This document shows positions 45,751 through 53,808 of a DNA stretch of 64,000 nt, one piece after another. Source of the DNA: CAVSQX01 sp963730225 (GTDB lineage: Bacteria > Planctomycetota > Phycisphaerae > Tepidisphaerales > Tepidisphaeraceae). Both the position numbers and the translations under genes were made by a program. The notes below the pieces were generated by a model. It did no database searches, was not told the DNA's origin, and saw only the letters and a list, made by a program, of their open reading frames with translations. Each line of letters begins with the position of its first letter. The stretch's first letter is position 1. The stretch covers positions 1,178,001-1,242,000 of the forward strand of contig CAVSQX010000001.1 in assembly GCA_963730225.1 (NCBI GenBank), given 5' to 3'.

Positions 45751-46509
45751 GTGAAACGAATTAAACTCCACATTCTCTGGCAGGACGGGGATTACGTAGC
45801 GGTCAACAAGCCGCCCGGCCTGGCGGCGATTCCCGGTCGGGGCGAGGAATTTTGCGTCGTCGATCTGCTGGCCGAACAATTGGGCTTGCCCGCGACCGGC
45901 CCGGCCGATCCGCGCATCCGTGTCGTCCATCGCATCGACAAACCCACCAGCGGCGTGCTGATTCTCGCCCTGAATCTTCCTGCCCAGCGAAACGCCAGCC
46001 ATCAATTTCAGAACAATCAGGCGGCCAAGGAATATCTCGCCCTGGTCGCCGGCCGGCCGAGCGAACGAGCCGGAGTCATCGACGCCCCGCTGGGACGGCA
46101 TCCATCGAATCCGCAAGAAATGACCGTTCTTCGCCACGGCGGCCGGCCCGCTCGCACGGAATGGGCCGTGCAGACTCAGTTTCGAGATTTCGCCCTTTTC
46201 CGTGTTTTTCCGCGCACCGGAAAGACGCATCAGATTCGAGTCCATCTGCGGCACGTCGGCCTGCCGCTGGCGATCGATCCACTCTACAACCCACCCGAGC
46301 CGGGCCAGCCCATCGGCATCTTTCTCAGCGCCTTCAAACGGCGATACCAGGCCGGTTCCGAACGGGAACGGCCGCTTATCGATCGGCTCACGCTGCACGC
46401 CGAAAAGCTGCGGCTGAAAAAAATGGATCAAACCGAAGTCGAACTAATCGCCCCAATGCCGAAGGATTTTCGCGCGGTGCTGAACATGCTCACAAAATAT
46501 TCAAGCTGA
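45751..46509 (+). CDS. RluA-family pseudouridine synthase without S4 domain
   Basis: 252 aa from GTG 45751. Catalytic block RVVHRIDKPTSGVLILALN (Asp in HRID) and the conserved FRVFPRTGKTHQIRVHLRHVGLPLAID place it in the RluA/C/D family. It lacks the N-terminal S4 domain of RluD at 33865, so it resembles RluA, TruC or YqcB types. Target RNA unknown. Divergent from the glycosyltransferase gene. Confidence 0.9.
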   Translation: MKRIKLHILWQDGDYVAVNKPPGLAAIPGRGEEFCVVDLLAEQLGLPATGPADPRIRVVHRIDKPTSGVLILALNLPAQRNASHQFQNNQAAKEYLALVAGRPSERAGVIDAPLGRHPSNPQEMTVLRHGGRPARTEWAVQTQFRDFALFRVFPRTGKTHQIRVHLRHVGLPLAIDPLYNPPEPGQPIGIFLSAFKRRYQAGSERERPLIDRLTLHAEKLRLKKMDQTEVELIAPMPKDFRAVLNMLTKYSS

Positions 46510-46549
46510 ACAACCGCAGCCCCCACGCCCCCGCATTCATCCTTCATCC

Positions 46550-46861
46550 TTACCCATTTATCCCCGTAATCTTCACTTCCACCTGCGGCTGGCGATGCCC
46601 AATCTTCTTATGATACCCCTTGCGTCGCTTGTATTTCACAACGTCGATCTTGGGGCCCTTCACCGCTCGCAGCACGTCCGCCGTCACCGTCGCGCCGGCC
46701 ACCGTGGGCGTGCCAACGCGCGGCTCGCCCTCACCGGCGATCAGCAACACACGATCGAACGTGATCGTCTTTTCTTCTCCCTCGATCGGCCGATCGAGGC
46801 GGAGAATTTCCCCGCTGGTTACCTTGTGCTGATGCCCGTTGGTCTCAATGATGGCGTACAT
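46550..46861 (-). CDS. rplU: 50S ribosomal protein bL21
   Basis: 103 aa from ATG 46861 (MYAIIETNGHQHKVTSGEIL). The body (VLLIAGEGEPRVGTPTVAGATVTADVL, KIDVVKYKRRKGYHKKIGHRQPQVEVKI) is typical of bL21, a 23S rRNA-binding protein. In most bacteria rpmA (bL27) follows directly; here the downstream neighbour is a convergent gene, so the usual pair is separated. Confidence 0.97.
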   Translation of the reverse strand: MYAIIETNGHQHKVTSGEILRLDRPIEGEEKTITFDRVLLIAGEGEPRVGTPTVAGATVTADVLRAVKGPKIDVVKYKRRKGYHKKIGHRQPQVEVKITGING

Positions 46862-46987
46862 GCGATGGCTCCAATGCCCGTCAAAAGGGCCGGTGATTGT
46901 GTGAAAACCAGCGGAAATGTCAAGCGCATCCGACCGAACTTGCAAACCCCGCGCCGCACCGATACAAACTTCGGCTACGGGAAAGGC

Positions 46988-47512
46988 GTGAAGTTCAATT
47001 TGATCGACAAGCTTGAGCACCTGAGCCCGCAGCGGATTATCGCTGTGAAACAGGTGAGCCTTGCGGAGGAATATCTGGCCGATCACTTTCCGACTTTTCC
47101 GGTGTTGCCGGGAGTTTTGATGCTCGAGGCGATTGTGCAGGCGGCCGGGTGGCTGCTGCACACGCGAGGGGATTTTTCGCGGTCGATGGCGGTGCTCAAG
47201 GAAGCCCGCAACGTGAAATACGGGCAGTTCGTGGGTCCCGGCAACGCACTGCGCATCGAAGTCGAATGGATCAGCGACACGCCCGGCGGCGCCTGCTTCA
47301 AGTCCGTCGGAACGGTCGGAAAAGATCAGGCCGTCACGGCGCGGATCGAGATGGCCTATTTCAACCTGGCTGAACGGAATTCATCGCTGGCCGATATCGA
47401 CCAGCGCCTGATCGCTCACAATCGCAGCCGATGGGCACTGCTGAACACGACAACGGGAAGCGTGGAAATTCAAACCAATGGGAACTTAAGCGATGGCAAT
47501 GACGCGAGATGA
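46988..47512 (+). CDS. FabZ/FabA-type 3-hydroxyacyl-ACP dehydratase
   Basis: 174 aa from GTG 46988. The hot-dog fold active-site motif DHFPTFPVLPGVLMLEAIVQAAGWL has the catalytic His in the FabZ position. It should dehydrate 3-hydroxyacyl chains on ACP. First gene of a compact run: dehydratase, ACP, dehydratase, ketosynthase, small membrane protein, ketosynthase. Its end overlaps the ACP start by 20 bases. Confidence 0.87.
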   Translation: MKFNLIDKLEHLSPQRIIAVKQVSLAEEYLADHFPTFPVLPGVLMLEAIVQAAGWLLHTRGDFSRSMAVLKEARNVKYGQFVGPGNALRIEVEWISDTPGGACFKSVGTVGKDQAVTARIEMAYFNLAERNSSLADIDQRLIAHNRSRWALLNTTTGSVEIQTNGNLSDGNDAR

Positions 47513-47888
47513 GATCTACAAGAAAGTTCAGGGGGTTCTGGTGGACGCGCTGGGCGTGGATGAGGAGGAAGTCACGCCCAACGCCGTGGTCAAGGACGAT
47601 CTGGGCGCCGAGAGCATCGACTTTCTGGACATTATTTTTCGCCTGGAAAAAGCGTTCGGGATCAAGATTCCCCGCGGCGAGATGATGCCGGAGAATCTTT
47701 CCAGCGATCCGAATTTCGTCCGTGACAACAAGGTGACCCCCGCCGGCATCGCCGAACTGAAAACCCGCATGCCGCACTCGGATTTCACCCAGCTCGAGCA
47801 GGACCCGCAGGTGGAGAACATGAGCAAGCTGTTCACCGTCGATGCGATTGTCAACTACGTCGAAAGCAAGCTCAAAGCGGCGGCGTGA
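47493..47888 (+). CDS. Acyl carrier protein, extended form
   Basis: 131 aa, long for an ACP (normally about 78-85). The phosphopantetheine Ser is in DDLGAESIDFLDIIFRLEKAFGIKIP. Between helix II and the last helix (FTVDAIVNYVESKLK) an insertion of roughly 45 residues is present (GEMMPENLSSDPNFVRDNKV and onward). Carries growing acyl chains for the surrounding dehydratases and ketosynthases. Confidence 0.9.
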   Translation: MAMTRDEIYKKVQGVLVDALGVDEEEVTPNAVVKDDLGAESIDFLDIIFRLEKAFGIKIPRGEMMPENLSSDPNFVRDNKVTPAGIAELKTRMPHSDFTQLEQDPQVENMSKLFTVDAIVNYVESKLKAAA

Positions 47889-47910
47889 AAGACGACTCAA
47901 AGGCTTTTCG

Positions 47911-48392
47911 ATGCGCTGGATCTGGATCGACAAATTCGTCGAATTCACCTCGCGCCAATCGGCCACCGCGGTGAAAAATGTCACGCTGGCCGAGGAACAC
48001 CTGCACGATCTTCATCCCGCGTTTCCGATCGTGCCGCACAGTCTGATCATCGAGGGAATGGCGCAAACCGCCGGAATTCTGGTCGGCGAAGCCCGGAATT
48101 TTTCCGAAAAGGTGATTCTCGCCAAAATCGGCCGGGCCACGTTTCACAGCCTGGTTCGGCCGGGCGACACGATTCAGTTCAAAGCCGTCATCGAGCAGCT
48201 TTCCGAGCAAGGCGCTTCGGTACGTGGAACGGTCGAATGCGGCGCACAAATGGTCGCGGAAATTGAATTGATGTTCAGCCACATCGACAAGAACTTTGCC
48301 GGGCGCAATTTCCAGCGCACAATTTCGTCTTCACCGAGCAGTTCACCGAGCTGTTGAAAACGTATCGTTTGAACAGCACCGTGACGTTGTAA
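47911..48392 (+). pseudogene. Second FabZ-type dehydratase, C-terminal frameshift near 48310
   Basis: From ATG 47911 (MRWIWIDKFVEFTSRQSATAVKNV). Hot-dog motif HLHDLHPAFPIVPHSLIIEGMAQTAGIL: the His in HPAFP is kept, and the usual PG is replaced by PH. The annotated frame ends in a Ser-rich stretch at 48357, but another frame continues AHNFVFTEQFTELLKTYRLN to TAA 48390-48392, two bases before the next ATG; the join is in GGGCGCAATTTCCAGCGCAC. With that repair the gene is about 160 residues. Confidence 0.8.
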
Positions 48393-48393
48393 C

Positions 48394-49698
48394 ATGCGAA
48401 AAGTCGTCATCACGGGCATCGGCGTTATCTCCCCGATCGGCATCGGTGTCAAAGCGTTCTGGGAGAATCTGCTCGCCGGGAAAATCGGCGTGCGAAAGAT
48501 CGCATCGTTCGATGCCAGCGGATTTCCGTCGCAGATCGCCGGCGAAGTGCCGCCATACAAAATCGGCGATTACGTTCCCAAGCACTACCGCAAAGCCACC
48601 AAGGTGATGGCCCGCGACATCGAGTTGGCCGTCGTTGCCGCCGACGATGCGTTCAAGGATGCCGGGCTGAAATCCGCCGCCTACGGCGAGACCGGTGATT
48701 TCGACGGCAAACGCTTCGGCTGCAACATCGGCGCGGGGCTCATCAGCGTCGATCTGAACGAACTAACCGGCGCCATGCACACCGCGCGCGACGGCAATCG
48801 GCTCGATCTTCGCCAATGGGGCAAGCATGGAATGGAGCAGCTCACGCCGCTGTGGCTGCTGAAATATCTGCCGAACATGCTGGCGTGCCACGTGACGATC
48901 ATTCACCAACTCAAAGGCCCCAGCAACACGATCACCTGTGCCGATGCGTCCTCGCATCTGGCGATCGGCGAAGCGTTCCGCACGATCCAGCGCGGCGACG
49001 CCGACCTGGCGATCTGCGGCGGCGCGGAAACCAAGGTTCAACCGATGGGCCTGATGCGGCAATGTCTGCTGCATCGTGTGACGGAAATGCACAACGATTC
49101 ACCCGAGTCGGCGGTGCGGCCGTTCGACGCCGCCGCAACCGGAACCGCGGTTGGCGAAGGGGGCGGACTTTTCATTCTGGAAGAATTCGAGCACGCTCGA
49201 AAAAGCGGGCGCGCGAATTTACGCCGAGCTTGCTGGATTCGGTGCGACACAGGACACCTACAAAATCACCGATCCCTCTCCCACCGGCGAAAGCTACGGC
49301 AAGGCGATCGGTCAGTGCGCTGGCCGACGCCAACGTTCCGCCGGCCGGCGTCGATCTTCTCGTGCCGTGCGGACTGGGGATTGCCAGCCACGATCGGGCT
49401 GAGCTCAACGGTCTGCACACGGTTTTCGGCGGCGGATTGTCACGGGTGGCGATGTGTCCGATCAAATCGCGCACCGGCAATCTCGCCGCCGGCAGCGGTG
49501 TCGACGCCGCGGCGGCGGTGTTGGCGCTGCACTCACGGTAAAATCCCCGCGGCCTTGAACAGCGAAAAACCCGTGGGCGATCTGAAGCTCAATCTCAGCC
49601 AGCAGCCGCGCGATGCGAAAATCAACGTGGCCGTCAGCAGCGTTTACAGCCTTGGCGGGCAAAACGCCGCACTGGTATTCAAAGGAGTGCCGTCATGA
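48394..49698 (+). pseudogene. Ketosynthase-like protein lacking catalytic His residues; three frameshifts
   Basis: From ATG 48394 (MRKVVITGIGVISPIGIGVKAFWENLLAGK) it is a FabF-like thiolase-fold protein. The nucleophile Cys can be placed in TITCADASSHLAIGEAF. Joining three frames (breaks at GGGCGCGCGAA, CAGTGCGCTGG and GGCGCTGCACTCACGG) restores a full-length chain of about 435 residues. Where active ketosynthases have the HGT histidine this one reads LLVPCGLGIASHDRAELNG, and the second histidine (KSxxGHxxGAAG) is replaced by KSRTGNLAAGSG. It may be a chain-length-factor-like partner of the second ketosynthase. Confidence 0.8.
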
Positions 49699-49980
49699 AC
49701 GAACCCGGAAGATACGTGGTCAAAAAGTCGCGATCCGTCCAAGCCTCGCGAGCCGAACAAGACTGATCGCGCTCAGAAAGGGATGGGCAAGCTCACGGCC
49801 CAGATCCCCGGCATCGCGGGATTCCTGCTGATTGCCGCGGGCTTGTACGTGATGCTGGCATTTCGAAATTCATCGATCGGAAGTACCACCATAAAAGCGG
49901 GCGGCGCACTTGTCGGGTTGGGGATCGCGTCGCTTGGCTACTGGGCCTTTGCGAACAAAAACGACAATTATAATTTCTGA
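49695..49980 (+). pseudogene. Small two-helix membrane protein, one frameshift near 49730
   Basis: ATG 49695 shares TGA bases with the preceding gene and has AAGGAG seven bases upstream, so this is the true start. Its frame (MNEPGRYVVKKSRS...) stops early; the remainder (KPREPNKTDRAQKGMGKLTAQ then IPGIAGFLLIAAGLYVMLAF and ALVGLGIASLGYWAFANKN) lies in another frame. The reconstructed protein has about 94 residues, with a basic N-terminus and two membrane helices. Position between ketosynthases suggests a role in the same pathway; no family recognised. Confidence 0.6.
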
Positions 49981-49985
49981 GCATT

Positions 49986-51275
49986 ATGAACCGAGTCGTC
50001 ATCACCGCGATGGGTTGGGTCACGCCGATGGGCCAGGACCTGGAGGGCGTATGGAAACGGCTGATCGCCGGGGAATCGGGAATCGCGCCCACGACAGTTT
50101 TTGAAGCGGCGACGTTTCCGACATCGATCTCCGCTGAAGTGAAAGATTTCCGCCTCGCGCGATTTTCTGCCCGATGCCGGACGCTCACGCCACGGCGGGA
50201 CGCAACTCGCAATTCGCCCTGGCGGCGTGCGCGTCGGCGTGGAAATCGGCGGGACTGGATGCAAGCCGGCTCGATCTGGATCGCGTCGGAATTTACCTGG
50301 CCGGCGGTGAAGGGGAATTGGATTTCGATGCGTTCACCACGGCGTCACTGGCGGCATGGGACGGCACAAAAAAACACGGTCGAATCTGGTTAAATGGGCC
50401 GAGATCGCCCGACAGCGCATGACGGCATTGGGAGAGCTGGAGCAGGAGCCGAACATGGCCCTGTCGCATCTGGCCCTGCTCACCGGTGCCCGCGGACCAG
50501 CGATGAACTGCTTGACGGCGTGCGCGGCTTCCACGCAGGCGATCGGTGAAGCGACGCAAATTCTCCGTCGCGGTGATGCCGACATGATGATCGGCGGCGG
50601 AGCGCACAGCATGATTCATCCATTCGGCGTAACAGGCTTCAATCGGCTCACTGCACTCTCCACCGCCAACGACGATCCGCCCCGCGCCAGCCGGCCGTTC
50701 GATGCACGCCGCGGCGGATTCGTGCTGGGCGAAGGCGCGGGAATCGTGATTCTGGAAACTTTGGATCACGCCCAGGCCCGCGGCGCGACGATTCTGGCGG
50801 AAATTGTCGGATACGGATCGACCGCCGATGCGTTTCGAATTACCGATCAGCATCCGCAGGGAGAAGGCGCGATCGGTGCGATGCGAGGCGGCGCTGGCCG
50901 ACGCGCATCTGAAGCCCCAGGACATTCAGTACATCAACGCCCATGGCACCGGAACCCGCGAGAACGACGGCAATGAAACCGGCGCGATCCGCAGCGTGTT
51001 CGATGGTGGTTCGGGAGTCTGTCCCGGTCAGCTCGATCAAGAGCATGATGGGCCATCTGATCGCCGCCGCCGGCGCGGTGGAGTTGATCACGTGTGTCCT
51101 GGCCATCCGTGACAACATCCTGCCGCCGACGATGAATCTGGAGCATCCCGATCCGCAGTGCGATCTGGATTACGTCCCCAACAAGGCCCGGCCGGCGCGG
51201 GTGGATGCGGCGTTGTCCAACAGCTTCGGCTTCGGCGGGCAAAACGATTCGATCATTGTTAAGCGGTACGGCTGA
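49986..51275 (+). pseudogene. Ketosynthase (FabF-type) with intact catalytic motifs; at least four frameshifts
   Basis: Begins MNRVVITAMGWVTPMGQDLEGVWKRLIAGE at ATG 49986. Over four other frame changes the protein shows FALAACASAWKSAGLD, the nucleophile block MNCLTACAASTQAIGEA, INAHGTGTREND and KSMMGHLIAAAGAVELI, and it ends NSFGFGGQNDSIIVKRYG. All three catalytic residues (Cys, His, His) are present, unlike in the preceding paralogue. The breaks are near 50155, 50365 (an A7 run), 50890 and 51005. The high number of shifts in 1.3 kb makes either poor sequence or true decay possible. Confidence 0.82.
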
Positions 51276-51293
51276 TCTGCCGATAGGGCCGAC

Positions 51294-51617
51294 ATGAGTA
51301 TGTCGAACACCCAGGCCGAGCCGATTCTCCCGGTCGAGTTGGAAGATGACCGTCGCCGCAGCGCGCGAAAGCCGCAGGCCGTGCAAGCCTACATCGCCTC
51401 GCCGACGACCCGCGATCCGTTGGATCGTCAGGAAGTGATGGCCGTCAATCTGTCGCGCCACGGCATCGCGTTCGATCACAAGAGCCCCCTGCCGCTGGGC
51501 ACGTATCACGTCATCGACATCTCGCTCGGTGAGCAGCGCCTGCGCAGCGAACTGCGAATCATCTGCTGCCGCAAATTGGCCGACGGCAACTACGAAATCG
51601 GCGGCGAATTCTGCTGA
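51294..51617 (+). CDS. PilZ-domain protein
   Basis: 107 aa. DDRRRSARKPQAVQAYI has the RxxxR cyclic-di-GMP-binding motif and VNLSRHGIAFDHKSPLPLGT holds the following D/NxSxxG-like segment, here NLSRHG. Single-domain PilZ proteins act as c-di-GMP receptors for motility, adhesion or matrix production. It lies 18 bases after the ketosynthase and may be in the same transcript. Confidence 0.85.
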   Translation: MSMSNTQAEPILPVELEDDRRRSARKPQAVQAYIASPTTRDPLDRQEVMAVNLSRHGIAFDHKSPLPLGTYHVIDISLGEQRLRSELRIICCRKLADGNYEIGGEFC

Positions 51618-51618
51618 G

Positions 51619-51647
51619 TTTAGCCGGCGAGCCTGCTCGCCGCTGGC
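51619..51647. repeat. REP-like hairpin
   Basis: TTTAGCCGGCGAGC, two-base loop, then GCTCGCCG with a CT bulge and GGCT. It shares the TTTAGC lead and GC-rich arms with the elements at 12418 and 16292. It separates the convergent PilZ and nfo genes and may also terminate both. Confidence 0.5.
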
Positions 51648-52493
51648 TCACATCAACCCCCGCAGAATCTCCAGATTGATTTCATCCCACTCGCGACCGT
51701 CTTCGCGCTTGCCTTTGGGCGTTTCGAGAATCTTCGGGATCGCGGCAAACGCCGAATCGCGGACGATCGGTCGAAATCCCTCCAGGCCGATTTTACCCAA
51801 CCCGATGTGCTCGTGCCGATCCACTCGGCTGCCCAGATCTTTCTTCGAATCATTCAGATGCAGCACCTTGATCCGCTCCAGCCCGATCGTGCTTTCCAGC
51901 GATTTGCGAAATCGAGAATACTTTCGGCCGCGAAAATCGTACCCCGCGGCGAAAAGATGAGCGGTGTCGAGACAAACACCCAATCGCCGCTGGGCTTTTA
52001 CCGTCGAGATGATCTCGGCCAGATGTTCGAGCTTGTACCCCAGCGACGATCCCTGTCCGGCGGTGATTTCCAGACAGGTTATCGCATTGCCGCGCGGCAG
52101 CTTTTCGTAGACTTTGTTCAGCGCCTGGACGATTCGCTTCAACCCCGCTTTCTCGCCGGCGCCCAGATGGGCACCCGGATGCGCGACCAGATACGGAATT
52201 CCCAGCGTGTCGCAGCGGACAAGTTCTTCGACGAACAGGTCGATGCTCCGTTGCCACAGCACGGCATCCGCCGAGGCGAGATTGATCAGATAGCTGTCGT
52301 GGCTGACGGTGTGGCGGAATTTCAGGCGATCGCGGTGCAGGTTCCACTGCTCGATCATCGCCGATTCCAGCGGCCGGCATCTCCACTGTTGCTGATTTTT
52401 CGTGAAGACCTGAACGGTCTCCATCCCGTATTTTTCCGCGCCCAGAAGCGCGTTGTGCATTCCACCGGCGATGGAGAGGTGCGAGCCGAACAT
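51648..52493 (-). CDS. nfo: Endonuclease IV (AP endonuclease)
   Basis: 281 aa. Starts MFGSHLSIAGGMHNALLGAEKYG. Zinc ligands of the family can be traced: the VAHPGAHLG histidine, LEITAGQGSSLGYKLEHL, VCLDTAHLFAAGYD, VLHLNDSKKDLGSRVDRHEHIGLG. It cleaves at abasic sites in base-excision repair. It follows mnmE after a single base, so both are likely in one operon with yidC. Confidence 0.96.
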   Translation of the reverse strand: MFGSHLSIAGGMHNALLGAEKYGMETVQVFTKNQQQWRCRPLESAMIEQWNLHRDRLKFRHTVSHDSYLINLASADAVLWQRSIDLFVEELVRCDTLGIPYLVAHPGAHLGAGEKAGLKRIVQALNKVYEKLPRGNAITCLEITAGQGSSLGYKLEHLAEIISTVKAQRRLGVCLDTAHLFAAGYDFRGRKYSRFRKSLESTIGLERIKVLHLNDSKKDLGSRVDRHEHIGLGKIGLEGFRPIVRDSAFAAIPKILETPKGKREDGREWDEINLEILRGLM

Positions 52494-52494
52494 G

Positions 52495-53808
52495 TCATTT
52501 GCCGATGCAGAAGCTCGAGAAGATTCGACTCAGCACGTCGTCGGGAGTTACGATGCCCACAACACCGCCCAGGTCATCCAGCGATTCGCGCAGTTCCGTC
52601 GCGATCACTTCCGCGCCGGCGTCGTCGGGGAGACGAAGAATCTCCGCCAAAGCAGAACGGGCGGCGGACAAGGCGGCGAGGTGGCGGGCATTCAAGACCA
52701 GGCGAGACCCGGGTGCCGCCGAGCCAAACGCCAAATTGCCGAGCGACCGCTTCAACTCGTCCATTCCCGTCCCGCGCCGAGCGCTGACCAGAATCTCGTC
52801 GTCGCCGACGGAAACGGGCTCATCGAGCAGATCCGCTTTGGTAAGCACAACCAAATCCGCTGGCCTCGGCAGTTGAAGCGGCGGACGCCGATCCGTCACA
52901 TCACGCACGAACAAAACGTGATCGGCCGATTCGACAGCGCGAAGAGCGCGCTGGCGGGCCCGATGCTCGATGCCGTCGGAAGAAGCGCCATGGTCGATTC
53001 CGGCAACATCGACCAATTGCACCGCGCCTTCGGCCAAATCGAGTTGGGCGGTCAGTACATCGCGCGTCGTCCCCGCGACCGGTGAAACGATGCTCCGTGC
53101 CCGGCCGATCAGCCCATTCATGAGCGTGCTCTTTCCGGCGTTGGGCCGGCCGATCAGCGCAATCGCAGGCTCATGCACCAACTGCTCGAATCGGGCGCTT
53201 TCGTCGTGCAGCTGCCGCAGGGCCAGATCGGCGGCTTCGACGCGCTGCCGCCGCTGGTCGCAGGGCAGAACCGCCACCTCGTCTTCGGAAAAGTCGATTC
53301 CCACTTCGACCAGAGCGAGCGTCTGAGCCAGGCTGTCCATGATCGGTCGCAATCGCCGCGCCAGTTCGCCGGCCAAAAGTTGGCGTGCGGCGGAAAGCTC
53401 GCGGGCATTGCCGGCGGCGATGGTGGCGGCGACGCCTTCGGCTGCGGTCAAATCCATCTTTCCCGAGAAATACGCGCGAGCAGTGAATTCCCCCGCTTCG
53501 GCCAGACGCACGCCGCGGGAGAAAAGCTCATCAAGCAGCATTCGAGCGAGAATCGGATTCCCGGGAAGATGGAATTCCACCATATCCTGGCCGCTGTAGC
53601 TGGCGGGCGCGCGGAAAACATAGACCCAGGCCCAGCATCGCAGCCTGGCGAATTGCAGTTGCGTTCGGCACGCCTGCGGTTTGCAGGAAATCCCCGGGCA
53701 CAGCGACTTGAGGATCGATTCCGAAGCCGGACCACTGATGCGGGCGATCATGCGGCTTGCCGGACCGGCAGAACTGCTGATCGCCGCGATCGTGTCATCC
53801 GAGATCAA
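52495..53808 (-). CDS. mnmE: tRNA modification GTPase MnmE
   Basis: 437 aa. N-terminal folate-binding-like domain (DTIAAISSSAGPASRMIARISG; MVEFHLPGNPILARMLLDE), helical domain and inserted G domain (IGRPNAGKSTLMNGLIGRARSIVSPVAGTTRDVLTAQLDL; LTKADLL). The C-terminus ends IFSSFCIGK, the conserved FC(I/V)GK that modifies U34 of tRNAs together with MnmG. Its start overlaps the yidC stop by four bases. Confidence 0.96.
   Translation of the reverse strand: MISDDTIAAISSSAGPASRMIARISGPASESILKSLCPGISCKPQACRTQLQFARLRCWAWVYVFRAPASYSGQDMVEFHLPGNPILARMLLDELFSRGVRLAEAGEFTARAYFSGKMDLTAAEGVAATIAAGNARELSAARQLLAGELARRLRPIMDSLAQTLALVEVGIDFSEDEVAVLPCDQRRQRVEAADLALRQLHDESARFEQLVHEPAIALIGRPNAGKSTLMNGLIGRARSIVSPVAGTTRDVLTAQLDLAEGAVQLVDVAGIDHGASSDGIEHRARQRALRAVESADHVLFVRDVTDRRPPLQLPRPADLVVLTKADLLDEPVSVGDDEILVSARRGTGMDELKRSLGNLAFGSAAPGSRLVLNARHLAALSAARSALAEILRLPDDAGAEVIATELRESLDDLGGVVGIVTPDDVLSRIFSSFCIGK

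Noticed and set aside
45700..46431. Minus-strand 243-aa frame over the RluA-type gene
   Set aside because: Antisense shadow; the plus strand carries conserved catalytic motifs.
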